In this document: one piece after another, positions 36,967 to 48,801 of the stretch
Layout of the letters: each line of letters begins with the position of its first letter
How positions within the stretch are numbered: position 1 is the stretch's first letter
Source of the DNA: Rhodocyclaceae bacterium
GTDB taxonomy: Bacteria > Pseudomonadota > Gammaproteobacteria > Burkholderiales > Usitatibacteraceae
Length of the DNA: 49,198 bases
Direction: 5' to 3'
Assembly: GCA_020247545.1 (NCBI GenBank)
Contig: JADCIX010000047.1
Coordinates: 1 to 49,198, forward strand
Translations under genes and position numbers: made by a program
Notes under the pieces: model-generated
Database searches by the model: none
The model's input: only the letters and a program-made list of their open reading frames with translations
What the model was told of the DNA's origin: nothing

Positions 36967-37860
36967 TTAACGCCCTGTGCTCATCGCCTTTACATGTTCG
37001 GCGAAAGCCTTGCCGACTTCGGCATGTTTCATTCCCAGCGCGACTGTTGCCTGAAGATAACCGAGTTTTGACCCGCAATCATAGCGAGTCCCCTCGAATT
37101 CATAGGCAAATACCTTTTCCTTCTTCAACAGCGCCGCAATTGCATCTGTAAGCTGGATCTCTTTGCCTACACCCTGCTGAATTTTTTCCAGATGCGAGAA
37201 CACCGCCGGAGTAAGGATGTAGCGCCCCACCACGCTCAACGTCGACGGCGCGTCTTCGGGTTTCGGCTTTTCCACGATGCCAGACATGCGCGAAACACGT
37301 TCGCCGCGCTTCTTCGATACCGGTTTTGAATCAACGATACCGTAGGAAGACACTTCGCTCTTGGGAACTTCGACACAACCCAGTACGGAGGCCGCATACT
37401 GTTCATAGTGTTGCACCATTTGACGCATGACCGGTACCTTGGCGTCGATCAAGTCATCGGCCAGAATCACCGCAAATGCCTCGTCACCGACGAGGTGCTT
37501 CGCACATAACACCGCATGCCCAAGGCCCAACGCCTCCGGTTGGCGCACATAAACATACTGCACGTTTATTGGCAGCATGTTGCGGACTTCGTGAAGGAGC
37601 TTTTGTTTACCCTTGGCGTGCAACTCCGCCTCGAGTTCGTACGCTTTATCGAAATGATCTTCAATCGTACGCTTGCCGCGACCGGTCACAAAGATCATTT
37701 CTGTGATACCTGCGGCGGCGGCCTCCTCCACCGCGTATTGGATCAGCGGCTTATCCACCACCGGCAGCATTTCCTTGGGACTGGCTTTGGTGGCGGGCAA
37801 AAATCGCGTGCCAAGACCCGCAACGGGAAACACTGCCTTGGTGACTTTTTTTACTTTCAT
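36967..37860 (-). CDS. galU: UTP-glucose-1-phosphate uridylyltransferase
   Basis: 297 residues. Forms UDP-glucose from UTP and glucose 1-phosphate for envelope polysaccharides. Nucleotide-binding [20 protein letters not shown], then [19 protein letters not shown], and the active-site Asp in [10 protein letters not shown]. Ends with ligA upstream 6 nt away; the run ligA-galU-hpt-phosphorylase is likely one transcript. Confidence 0.95.
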   Translation of the reverse strand: MKVKKVTKAVFPVAGLGTRFLPATKASPKEMLPVVDKPLIQYAVEEAAAAGITEMIFVTGRGKRTIEDHFDKAYELEAELHAKGKQKLLHEVRNMLPINVQYVYVRQPEALGLGHAVLCAKHLVGDEAFAVILADDLIDAKVPVMRQMVQHYEQYAASVLGCVEVPKSEVSSYGIVDSKPVSKKRGERVSRMSGIVEKPKPEDAPSTLSVVGRYILTPAVFSHLEKIQQGVGKEIQLTDAIAALLKKEKVFAYEFEGTRYDCGSKLGYLQATVALGMKHAEVGKAFAEHVKAMSTGR

Positions 37861-37866
37861 CAGTCG

Positions 37867-41081
<3,215 letters not shown>

Positions 41082-41173
41082 GTCAATGGTAAAGTCTAAT
41101 ATTGGCGGGGTGTTTCAGCCAATTTCAACCGGAAACGCCCTACTATCGAGCACTTTTATTCGAACCAACTGCG

Positions 41174-44100
41174 TCATGCCGCAACTGCTTCGGCAGGGCT
41201 GGTCGCAAACTTTTTCGCCGCATGAATATCCACCTCAACGATTCGCGAGCATCCCGGCTCATTCATTGTGACACCGACTAGCTGCTCACCCATCTCCATC
41301 GTGACTTTGTTATGGGTGATGAACAAGAACTGCGTTGAAGCCGACATCTTCTTGACCAGTTCGCAGAAGCGGTCCGTATTGGCATCATCGAGCGGCGCGT
41401 CAACCTCGTCAAGCAAACAAAACGGTGCGGGATTCAAGCGGAAGAGCGAGAATACCAGCGACAAGGCCGTCAGCGCCTTTTCGCCGCCCGACAACAGTTG
41501 AATCGACGAGTTCTTCTTCCCCGGCGGCTGGGCGAATACCTGCAAGCCTGAATCCAGAATTTCTTCCCCAGTCAGGCGCAGATAAGCATTGCCACCACCG
41601 AAAAGTGAGGGGAACAGTTCCATGAAATTCTTATTGACCGTATCAAAGGTGGCCTGTAACAAATCACGTGTCTCGCGATCGATGCGCTTGATTGCGGCTT
41701 CGAGCGTGACAACCGCTTCTTTCAAATCGGTCGACTGGGCGTCGAGAAACTCCTTGCGCACACTGGCTTGTTCAAGCTCTTGCAGCGCCGCCAGGTTGAC
41801 AGCACCCAAGGCGGTGATTTCGCCAGTCAGGCGATTAATCTCGGCTTGGTAGGCGGTTGAACGCGTCTTCTTTTCGACCAACTCTGCAAGCTCTTCCAGA
41901 TTGCCGCCATTTTCCAGCAACTGCTGGGTAAACGTCTGTTCATTGATACGTGCTTCCTGCTCCTTCATACGCAGCTCAGTCATCTTGTCGCGTAGCGGCT
42001 GCAGGTTCTGTTCAATCGCATGCCGTTGGTCTTCCAGCTCCTTCAGCTTTCCGCCTGCGGCCTCCATGGCCTCGCGCGCCACAGCCAACGCGTTTTCTTT
42101 ATCGAGTCGCACCTCCAGCGCTTGTTGTAAACGCTCTCGCATGTTGCCATCCTGCAACGCATCAAGCTCGGTTACCAGCGAAGTTCTCGACGAAGTCACG
42201 GCATCCCAACGCTTCGCCAGTTGCCCGACCAGCTCACCCAGCGACTTGATCTTGTCGTGGCAGGAACGCTCAAAATAGTTTGCCTCCTGCGCACCACGCT
42301 CTGCGGCGTTCACCCGCTCGCGCACATCGGCCAGCGCGCGTTCCGCTTGGCGCTGTTTTTCTTCCAACGCCATCAGTTTGTCTGTGATCTCGGAGATGCG
42401 GTTACCTCCCTCCTCTAGCGCCGCCTGCGCCGCAGCCATCTCGCCGCGCTCCTGCTCAATTTCGGCGTCGATGATCGCCGTCTCTTCGCGGATCGCGCCT
42501 CGGCGACCTTCGGCTTGAGCAATCGCCTGGGAAAGTTTCAGCGCCTCCATCTGCAAACCATGTTGGCGATTCTTTATCGCCTGCTGCTCAAGACGGAGAC
42601 GCCGCAACGACTCTTGGGTGTCCTGCAGCGTCGCCTCGATCTCCTTGAGTTGAGCCTCGACAGCCCGCCGCGCTTCAATCTTGGCTGGCAGCTCCGCCTT
42701 TAGCGATTCGATCTCGCGCTGTCGTTGCATCACACCATGGAGCTCCGACTGCGGGCCGTGAAATGTCACGCCATGTTGCGAATACAGGTGCCCACTAGCG
42801 GTGACGAGTACCGCCCCAAGCGGCAAACTCGCCATCCTGGCGCGGGCTTGCGTTTCGTCTTCAAGCACAAAAACATTGGCGAGGCATTCACGCACAAACG
42901 GCAGCACGCCGGCACTTTCCGCAGTAACAAAACTCGACAGCGCGGTAAAGCCCGCAATGCTTGGTACATTCGCACTACCATTCTCCAGATAGAGTGAAAC
43001 CGGCCCGGGAGGGGCGTCACTGGCGATCTTGTCGATCACGCTGGCGTCGCCGACTTTCATCGAATTCAGACGTAATCCAAGTGCTGACTCGAGTGCATCT
43101 TCCCAGCCCTGTCTGATCTTGATCGCCTGCCACAATCGCGGCGCATTATCCAGTTGGTACTTGGCCAACCACATCGCAAGACGATTGTTGTTATCCATCC
43201 GCGCCTGCTGGTTCTGCAGCGCCAGCAGGGCGGCTTCGATGCGTGCAAGTTCGCGCGTGGCGTTACCGATTTGTTCAACGGCATCGCGCCGCTTGGCTTC
43301 AAATTCATGCACCCGCTTTTCCGCTTCGCCGAGCTGCTCATCCACCAGCGCGAGCGCCTCTTCGGCTTCACCGCGCTCGGCCTCTACGCGCTCCAACTCG
43401 CCATCCTCCGGCACCACCAGTGCCATGTTTTCGGTCGTGAGTCGGCTCTTGCGCTGCTCGAGCTGCGAGAGAATTTTCAGCGCGTTGTTCTCGCGGGATT
43501 CATTCAGCGCTTGGTCACTCTCGGCGGCGCGGACTTCATTGTCGGCGACCTTGACTGCGGCAAGGGCTTCACGAACCTTTTCTTCGTATTGCGGTACCTC
43601 TTCGCGCAGCGCCGCTGCGCGCTCGCGCGCCTCGGCCACCTTGTCGATTCCGCTTGCGAGCTCGCGATGCCAGCGATCCAGTTCGGTCGTGGTCGCGTCG
43701 CGGTTTGCTTCAATTTCCAATACCTGCTGCGCCAGCGCCTCCACCTGCGCACCTAATCGGCGCCGATTATCGGCAAGGTAGTTGATTTCTTGTTCGAGCT
43801 GCACCACTGTGGTATTCGCCTCGAACATCGCCGCCTGCGCATTTGTCAGCTGGTCGGTCTCGGCGTAGTGATCTTGGCGCAACTTATCCAGCGCGCTTTC
43901 CACTTCGCGAAGGCGCGCCATCTCACCTTCATAACCGGTCTCATGCTTGATAATCTCGTTGGCATAACGTTCTTTGGCGGCGCGGGCTTCGCGTTGTTTG
44001 GTGAAAGCCCAAAGATTCTCGTTGAGTTTCAGCTCGGTGTTGAGCTCGTGGTACTTCGCCGCGACCGCCGCCTGCTCGGTTAGCTTGTCAACGTTTTTTG

Positions 44101-44704
44101 TGAGTTCGCCGAGAATATCATCCACGCGGTTCAAATTCTCTTTGGAATCCTCAAGCCTAGCCTGCGTCTCCTTGCGGCGTTCGCGGTACTTTGAAACTCC
44201 GGCAACTTCTTCAAGGAACACGCGAAGTTCCTCCGGCTTAGACGTAATCACGCGCGAAATCATCCCCTGTTCAATGATCGCGTAGGCGCGGGGGCCCAAT
44301 CCAGTGCCGAGAAACACATCCGTGATATCGCGGCGGCGAACATGTTGACCGTTGATGAAGTAGTCGGAATTCCCATCGCGCGACAAAACACGCTTGACTG
44401 ACAACTCTGCGTACTGACTCCACTGACCACCGATGCGTCCCAGCGAGTTGTCAAACACCAGCTCAACACTGGCGCGTGCGGTTGGCTTGCGCAGCGTGGA
44501 GCCATTAAAGATCACGTCTTCCATTTTCTCGCCGCGCAGATTCTTGGCGCTCGATTCCCCCAACACCCAGCGCACCGCGTCGATCACATTGGACTTCCCG
44601 CACCCGTTCGGCCCGACAACACCTACCAGCTGACCGGGCACCAAAATTGTGGTGGGGTCTACAAAACTTTTAAATCCCGCTAACTTGATCTGTGTAAGAC
44701 GCAC
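41174..44704 (-). CDS. smc: Chromosome segregation ATPase SMC
   Basis: 1176 residues from GTG at 44704, preceded by AGAGGA; a frame open to 44890 adds 62 unconserved residues. Compacts and segregates the chromosome with ScpAB. Walker A GPNGCGKSN (31-39), N-terminal head, two long coiled coils flanking a hinge (about 500-650, with VGDASVIDKIASDAPPG), the C-motif LLSGGEKALTALSLV and Walker B FCLLDEVDAPLDDANTDRF. No scpA/scpB in this window. Confidence 0.96.
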   Translation of the reverse strand: MRLTQIKLAGFKSFVDPTTILVPGQLVGVVGPNGCGKSNVIDAVRWVLGESSAKNLRGEKMEDVIFNGSTLRKPTARASVELVFDNSLGRIGGQWSQYAELSVKRVLSRDGNSDYFINGQHVRRRDITDVFLGTGLGPRAYAIIEQGMISRVITSKPEELRVFLEEVAGVSKYRERRKETQARLEDSKENLNRVDDILGELTKNVDKLTEQAAVAAKYHELNTELKLNENLWAFTKQREARAAKERYANEIIKHETGYEGEMARLREVESALDKLRQDHYAETDQLTNAQAAMFEANTTVVQLEQEINYLADNRRRLGAQVEALAQQVLEIEANRDATTTELDRWHRELASGIDKVAEARERAAALREEVPQYEEKVREALAAVKVADNEVRAAESDQALNESRENNALKILSQLEQRKSRLTTENMALVVPEDGELERVEAERGEAEEALALVDEQLGEAEKRVHEFEAKRRDAVEQIGNATRELARIEAALLALQNQQARMDNNNRLAMWLAKYQLDNAPRLWQAIKIRQGWEDALESALGLRLNSMKVGDASVIDKIASDAPPGPVSLYLENGSANVPSIAGFTALSSFVTAESAGVLPFVRECLANVFVLEDETQARARMASLPLGAVLVTASGHLYSQHGVTFHGPQSELHGVMQRQREIESLKAELPAKIEARRAVEAQLKEIEATLQDTQESLRRLRLEQQAIKNRQHGLQMEALKLSQAIAQAEGRRGAIREETAIIDAEIEQERGEMAAAQAALEEGGNRISEITDKLMALEEKQRQAERALADVRERVNAAERGAQEANYFERSCHDKIKSLGELVGQLAKRWDAVTSSRTSLVTELDALQDGNMRERLQQALEVRLDKENALAVAREAMEAAGGKLKELEDQRHAIEQNLQPLRDKMTELRMKEQEARINEQTFTQQLLENGGNLEELAELVEKKTRSTAYQAEINRLTGEITALGAVNLAALQELEQASVRKEFLDAQSTDLKEAVVTLEAAIKRIDRETRDLLQATFDTVNKNFMELFPSLFGGGNAYLRLTGEEILDSGLQVFAQPPGKKNSSIQLLSGGEKALTALSLVFSLFRLNPAPFCLLDEVDAPLDDANTDRFCELVKKMSASTQFLFITHNKVTMEMGEQLVGVTMNEPGCSRIVEVDIHAAKKFATSPAEAVAA

Positions 44705-44794
44705 AACCCATCCTCTGCGAAAAGCCAAGCGCTTCTGCGAATGTGCCCAACAACCGGGCACCAAGTGATCGCAACACGCCTCTTCTACATAGCA

Positions 44795-44840
44795 AACCCG
44801 CCGACGCAAGTTACGTGGGCGGGTTGGCATCCCGTACAAT
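44795..44840 (+). promoter_or_regulatory. queF promoter with overlapping inverted repeat
   Basis: Candidate -35 TTACGT (44811-44816), 18-bp spacer, -10 TACAAT (44835-44840). An inverted repeat AACCCGCC/GGCGGGTT (44795-44802 and 44818-44825), extended inward by ACG/CGT, straddles the -35. There is no T-run, so a repressor site or leader hairpin of the smc side is more likely than a terminator. Confidence 0.45.
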
Positions 44841-44898
44841 CCTGAGATTGTAACGTAACGATTCTCGCAATCCCATTGCGCTAACCACACAGGCCACT

Positions 44899-45435
44899 AT
44901 GTCCCGCCCATCGAAGACGAAATCCGCCTCACGCGCCACTTCAACATCCGCACTTAAGTCATTGGTTCCTAAAGAGGCAATCGCAAAACTAACCACCCTC
45001 GGCGACAAGCCAACGGCAGTCCCCAGCAAACGCTTGGAGGTTTTTCCAAACCCCGCGCCGGGCCGCGACTTTGTGATTCACATGCAGATACCGGAATTCA
45101 CCTGCTTATGCCCAAAGACTGGTCAGCCTGACTTCGCAACGCTGTACCTCGATTACATTCCGAACAAGCGCTGCGTAGAACTCAAAAGTCTCAAACTCTA
45201 TATTTGGTCGTTCCGTGACGAGGGCAAGTTCCACGAAGCGGTGACAAACGAAATTCTCGACGACATCGTAGCTGCGACTGCGCCCCGCTTCGCCAGACTC
45301 ACCGCAAAATTTTGGGTGCGGGGCGGCGTCTTTACTAGCGTGATTGCAGAACATCGGGCCAAGCGATGGAAGCCAGCGCCGACAGTCGTTCTCCAGTCGT
45401 TCGCCGATGAATCGAGTTTGACAACTGGCGGGTAA
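44899..45435 (+). CDS. queF: NADPH-dependent 7-cyano-7-deazaguanine (preQ0) reductase
   Basis: 178 residues. Reduces preQ0 to preQ1 for queuosine. Catalytic Cys71 in [11 protein letters not shown] and Asp78, the [21 protein letters not shown]/substrate signature and HEAVTN confirm a short, single-domain YkvM-type QueF. The first 40 residues are a basic, Ser/Thr-rich extension. Divergent from smc. With YhhQ at 13231-13956 the organism can both import and reduce queuosine precursors. Confidence 0.94.
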   Translation: MSRPSKTKSASRATSTSALKSLVPKEAIAKLTTLGDKPTAVPSKRLEVFPNPAPGRDFVIHMQIPEFTCLCPKTGQPDFATLYLDYIPNKRCVELKSLKLYIWSFRDEGKFHEAVTNEILDDIVAATAPRFARLTAKFWVRGGVFTSVIAEHRAKRWKPAPTVVLQSFADESSLTTGG

Positions 45436-45470
45436 CAAGCCACTCGCCGCGTCAGCGAGAAAGCGCTTGA

Positions 45471-45484
45471 CTGATCCAGATCAA
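45471..45484 (+). promoter_or_regulatory. FNR/ANR-like site
   Basis: CTGATCCAGATCAA matches the FNR consensus TTGAT-N4-ATCAA with one mismatch. It lies 47 nt upstream of the GTG of the TPR/HD-GYP gene and next to an inverted repeat. Confidence 0.45.
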
Positions 45485-45485
45485 G

Positions 45486-45514
45486 ATTTAACAAAAATCC
45501 ATGTTTTGTTAAAT
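45486..45514. promoter_or_regulatory. Perfect 11-bp inverted repeat upstream of the TPR/HD-GYP gene
   Basis: ATTTAACAAAA (45486-45496), seven bases, TTTTGTTAAAT (45504-45514). It ends 2 nt before the AGAGGA ribosome-binding site (45517-45522). As DNA it is a good operator; as RNA it could form a hairpin next to the ribosome-binding site. Confidence 0.6.
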
Positions 45515-45530
45515 TCAGAGGAATACAATT

Positions 45531-47342
45531 GTGCTTCTTGAAAAACTAAGAAGCGAACTGAGTGAACCTTGTGGCATGGCGACACTGACTGAAGATTTAA
45601 CCAAGCTTGACCGGGAAATGGCTGTGGAGGCTGCGGATAATGTCACCCGTCCGGCGTCTGTACGGGATGCCGTCTTGGCTGTTGCCACACGCCTGCGCGA
45701 ACATCGCGAGGCGGACGATCTGAACGCAATCGGTGCCCTCGTGTTAGGCATTTGCCCGAAGCTTTTCGCCCAGGGCAAATCCATCGAAGCGCTGCCACTA
45801 GCCTTGGCGCTTCACGAACGCACCAAGACCATGGAGGAAAGCGCACTCGCAGCACGCGCGGCGGGGACATGCGGGATTTTGTTTGCCGATAGCGGCGATT
45901 TTTCCTCAAGCCTCGACTACCAATCATTTGCACTCAAGCTTGGCGAGAGGGCCGGTGACCCGGTTGCGCTGAGCCGAGCCTGGGGCAATATCGGTCTTGC
46001 GTTCTATGCGTCCGGTAACACCCGGCAGGCGATGTCTTCCTTCCACCGCAGCATTGATCACATTGACCACATCCCTGGGCCTCAGTACGCACGCTTCCTG
46101 TCGCACATGAATCTCGCCATCTCCCACCAGACATTGCGCGAGGCCGATCTGGGGCTCTACCACGCCCATCTTGCGCTGGAGGAACTCAAGCCCGGCGCAA
46201 TTGCGGTTGAAGCCCTTTCCAAGGCGGTGCTTTTTCGGGTGCTCGCCAGGCTGTGTTTGGAAACTGGTCGAGAGGCCGATGCAAAGGCTCACTTACGAGC
46301 CATCGCCGATATCGCCGAACAGCATCCCAGCATACGCATGCAGGTCGTGTTGGAAACGTCGATTGCGGCCTTTGAATTAGCCACTGGCAATACCGATATC
46401 GCGCTGACCCGACTCGAGAAAGCGTTATCCGCGTCCCGCGTCGCGCAGATGCCTCTCAAGGACACACTCGCCAACGTGGTGCGAGCAGAAGCCCAGGCAG
46501 GGGCGGCTGGCCGGGCGATGATTCGCCTTCGCGAATTGTCCGAATTGGCTCACAGCAACAATGTGACCAACGCAAAGAACCATCGCCAGCTTCGCCTCTG
46601 GCGTCCGACAGATGAAACGCACCTTCCAAGCTTTGATGGCTTTGTTGCCGCACAGCTACACTGCCAATTGAAGTCCCCATCCGCGCCCGAAGACTGGAAT
46701 GTGTTGTCCAGACTGGCAATTGGAACATCGCTACAGATTGACGGCAATGGTGCACACGGCCTGCGTGTGGCCGCACTCACCGAGATGCTGGCACAGGCAA
46801 TGGGATTTACCCCGATCGATGCGATTGAGATGGGCTGTGCTGCACAGTTGCACGATATCGGCACGGCTTATGATCACCAAAACCTGCTCCCCGCGCACGC
46901 GGCGGCACACACCACCGAAATGCCGAGCACCCGCGACCATTGTGAATCTGGCTGGCAAGTGCTGGCCGACGACGTGCACCCCAGGCTGTTGATGGCGCGG
47001 GAGATTGCGCGCTATCACCACAGCCATTGGGACGGCAGCGGTTACCCCTCTGGCGTGGCCAGTCAAGCAATCCCAGTCCACGCGCGAATTTGTGCCGTGG
47101 CAGATGCATTTGATGCGCTGCTGTGCGAAGCCAAGCCCGGTTCGGCGTATTCCATGCTCGAGGCGTTGGAGGATTTGCGCAGCATGTCAGGAAGCCGGCT
47201 TGAGCCGCGTTTGGTGGATAGTTTTGTCACCGCCCTCCAAGATGAAGCACGCATCGAAGGCATCGACGTTGCCGCAACCAATGGCCTGGCAAATCTACAG
47301 CAATTCGTCGAATCTTTTTCACACAGCAGGAACTACACATGA
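45531..47342 (+). CDS. TPR-like helical repeat protein with C-terminal HD-GYP domain
   Basis: 603 residues from GTG at 45531 with AGAGGA 8 nt upstream. Residues ~60-345 are tandem helical pairs that look like TPRs (for example SRAWGNIGLAFYASGNTRQA at 148-167). Residues ~405-570 are HD-GYP, a c-di-GMP phosphodiesterase fold: H409, H441-D442 (HDIGT), H470, H496-H497, GYP motif DGSGYPSG (501-508) and D525. The usual HDIGK lysine is Thr445 and HHE is HHS. No receiver or membrane segment, so a cytoplasmic sensor. First gene of an operon; its stop overlaps the next ATG by 4 nt. Ligand and activity unknown. Confidence 0.8.
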   Translation: MLLEKLRSELSEPCGMATLTEDLTKLDREMAVEAADNVTRPASVRDAVLAVATRLREHREADDLNAIGALVLGICPKLFAQGKSIEALPLALALHERTKTMEESALAARAAGTCGILFADSGDFSSSLDYQSFALKLGERAGDPVALSRAWGNIGLAFYASGNTRQAMSSFHRSIDHIDHIPGPQYARFLSHMNLAISHQTLREADLGLYHAHLALEELKPGAIAVEALSKAVLFRVLARLCLETGREADAKAHLRAIADIAEQHPSIRMQVVLETSIAAFELATGNTDIALTRLEKALSASRVAQMPLKDTLANVVRAEAQAGAAGRAMIRLRELSELAHSNNVTNAKNHRQLRLWRPTDETHLPSFDGFVAAQLHCQLKSPSAPEDWNVLSRLAIGTSLQIDGNGAHGLRVAALTEMLAQAMGFTPIDAIEMGCAAQLHDIGTAYDHQNLLPAHAAAHTTEMPSTRDHCESGWQVLADDVHPRLLMAREIARYHHSHWDGSGYPSGVASQAIPVHARICAVADAFDALLCEAKPGSAYSMLEALEDLRSMSGSRLEPRLVDSFVTALQDEARIEGIDVAATNGLANLQQFVESFSHSRNYT

Positions 47343-48310
47343 ACACACCGGAGAACAAAACCATACCGCCACTTTCCGATACCGACAGGAAGATGCTGGA
47401 GCTGTTGCTCAAAGGGGCATCGGGCCGCACCATCGCCCAACGTCTCGGCTACAAGGAGGGCACCACGCGGGTGTATTTGCACTCGCTCTACAAACGGATT
47501 GGTGTGAACAACAAAACCAGCGCGGTCACTTGGTATTTGGATACCCTCACCACCGACGAGACCCACACCGAGCGCGAGGCCGCCAGCCAAGCACAACGTA
47601 TCAAGTCATTTGGCGAGATGGCCGCGCGTCGCGGGTTACTCGAGAGCCTCGGCTTTATGGGTATTTTTCTAGGGCCGTACGGGCGCATGTGGGAAGTCAG
47701 CCAAAAACTCAAAGGCGGCCGTGCGCCGCAACTGAGCTCTTCCGATCTGCAACTCCGCGCCACTGCCCGCAGCCTGTGGGAATCGTTCCTCGCCGGGGAT
47801 TTCAGCCAGGGTAAACGACAATTTGACGCGGGGTTGCTGCCCAAGTTGTTTGTCGCATCACCGTCTGATGCGGTCACGTTGAGCATGATGCTGATATTGG
47901 GTGGCTATACATCAAGCGCCCGCAAAGCGATGTCCTCACTGCCGGCGCGAAAAGCCGGCAGCTTGGGCGTGACGGTCGACGAACTGCGCGCCCTGACCGC
48001 AGCGTCCGACGCAGTGGAAAAATCGAACGACAGCGCCATCCATGCCATTCACGACATGATTGACTCCGGCGCGGCAAGGCCAGTGTATCGCCACCTGCTC
48101 TTGGCGACACTGTTTCATCTGTATCGGATGCGCGGCGATACCGCACGTGCCTCGGCGGTTGCGGATGCAATTTGGGCGGAGGCCGAGAGCGCACGGGCGC
48201 ACCTCGAAGCTGCGGGTGATCGGGCGCTACCGCCGGATGTTTCACTGCCTGCACCGCCGACGGTAGCGCCTTATAAGCTGAGTGGTTATTTGGAGAGGCT
48301 GACCGCATAA
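47339..48310 (+). CDS. LuxR-type HTH regulator with N-terminal HTH and helical C-terminal domain
   Basis: 323 residues. Residues 12-68 form a LuxR/GerE-type HTH (LSDTDRKMLELLLKGASGRT, then IAQRLGYKEGTTRVYLHSLY, then KRIGVNNKTSA). In most LuxR proteins this domain is C-terminal; here it is first. Residues ~140-300 are helical and probably TPR-like (YRHLLLATLFHLYRMRGDTA), suitable for binding a peptide or protein. Overlaps the TPR/HD-GYP gene by 4 nt, so the two are co-translated. Probably a transcription factor for the operon and neighbours. Convergent with the small peptide gene. Confidence 0.75.
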   Translation: MNTPENKTIPPLSDTDRKMLELLLKGASGRTIAQRLGYKEGTTRVYLHSLYKRIGVNNKTSAVTWYLDTLTTDETHTEREAASQAQRIKSFGEMAARRGLLESLGFMGIFLGPYGRMWEVSQKLKGGRAPQLSSSDLQLRATARSLWESFLAGDFSQGKRQFDAGLLPKLFVASPSDAVTLSMMLILGGYTSSARKAMSSLPARKAGSLGVTVDELRALTAASDAVEKSNDSAIHAIHDMIDSGAARPVYRHLLLATLFHLYRMRGDTARASAVADAIWAEAESARAHLEAAGDRALPPDVSLPAPPTVAPYKLSGYLERLTA

Positions 48311-48335
48311 TCAAATGATGCGCCACCCCTTATGT

Positions 48336-48488
48336 TCACCAATATGGGCCGATCTCACCGCCGCCAATACCCTGCAGCTCCGCTTCGATGAGCACGACAA
48401 GCTGCTGCCGATCAACCGCTTCCTCTCCTGCCAGTTTGTTGTTGAGTTCTGAGCCAACAATAAAATCACGCGCGCCTTGAGTATTCAT
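48336..48488 (-). CDS. 50-residue peptide with double-glycine-type leader
   Basis: ATG at 48488, stop TGA at 48336. A GAGGA sits 6 nt upstream of the ATG. The product starts MNTQGARDF, is acidic and ends LIEAELQGIGGG-EIGPYW. LIEAELQGIGGG fits the double-glycine leader consensus LSxxELxxIxGG at every position but the Ser. Cleavage would release EIGPYW (or GEIGPYW). Such leaders are removed by C39-peptidase ABC exporters, none of which is in this window. Its 3' end is 25 nt from the end of the LuxR-type gene. Too short for most gene finders, so probably unannotated in relatives. The signal-peptide role is inference. Confidence 0.6.
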   Translation of the reverse strand: MNTQGARDFIVGSELNNKLAGEEAVDRQQLVVLIEAELQGIGGGEIGPYW

Positions 48489-48510
48489 TTTTTCCTCGCA
48501 ATAGATTGAG

Positions 48511-48542
48511 ATCAGTGTGGTGTGCCCGAAATGGACACTGAT
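48511..48542. promoter_or_regulatory. Inverted repeat upstream of the peptide gene
   Basis: ATCAGTGT (48511-48518) and ACACTGAT (48535-48542), perfect 8-bp arms 24 bp centre to centre, 23-54 nt upstream of the peptide ATG. Fits a dimeric regulator site or a leader hairpin. Confidence 0.45.
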
Positions 48543-48610
48543 ATTGTTTCAAATGTTATTGGTTTGATCACTCCACATATCTTTTGCATACTGATAGGTT
48601 TATCTTTTTC

Positions 48611-48625
48611 GGGTGGCTGATGGGG
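48611..48625. repeat. 15-nt fragment identical to the 3' end of tRNA-His
   Basis: GGGTGGCTGATGGGG matches 49062-49076, the 3' acceptor/T-arm end of tRNA-His. Shorter forms (GCTGATGGGG) recur at 48884 and 49168, each at the head of a repeat unit. Confidence 0.6.
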
Positions 48626-48651
48626 CCGCTCACGGTGCCTTTACATTCCGC

Positions 48652-48801
48652 ACCCCGCACCATTCGGCCTTCGGCTCGCGCTCACTTAATTCGCGCGACC
48701 TGCGCAAGTCCACCGGACTTGCTGGTCGAACCCACGCGGCTTCTCACCTCCATCAAACCACCCAAACAAAAAACCCGCACAGGGCGGGTTTTGTGTTTTG
48801 G
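48652..48801. repeat. 150-bp repeat, unit A, with REP-like palindrome and terminator hairpin
   Basis: Identical to 48913-49062 except one base (GAACCC versus GACCCC). Contains a palindrome at 48696-48728 (GCAAGTCC-ACC-GGACTTGC inside CGACC/GGTCG) and, at 48770-48792, the same hairpin that terminates tRNA-His. No tRNA precedes this copy, so its terminator appears orphaned. Confidence 0.85.

Noticed and set aside
44157-44166. CCTAGCCTG inside smc, resembling the element end
   Set aside because: It is within conserved coding sequence, lacks the following GAA and has no partner repeat.
45461-45514. Palindrome at 45486-45514 as a terminator for queF
   Set aside because: AT-rich arms and no T-run after the stem on the plus strand; it sits directly before a good ribosome-binding site instead.
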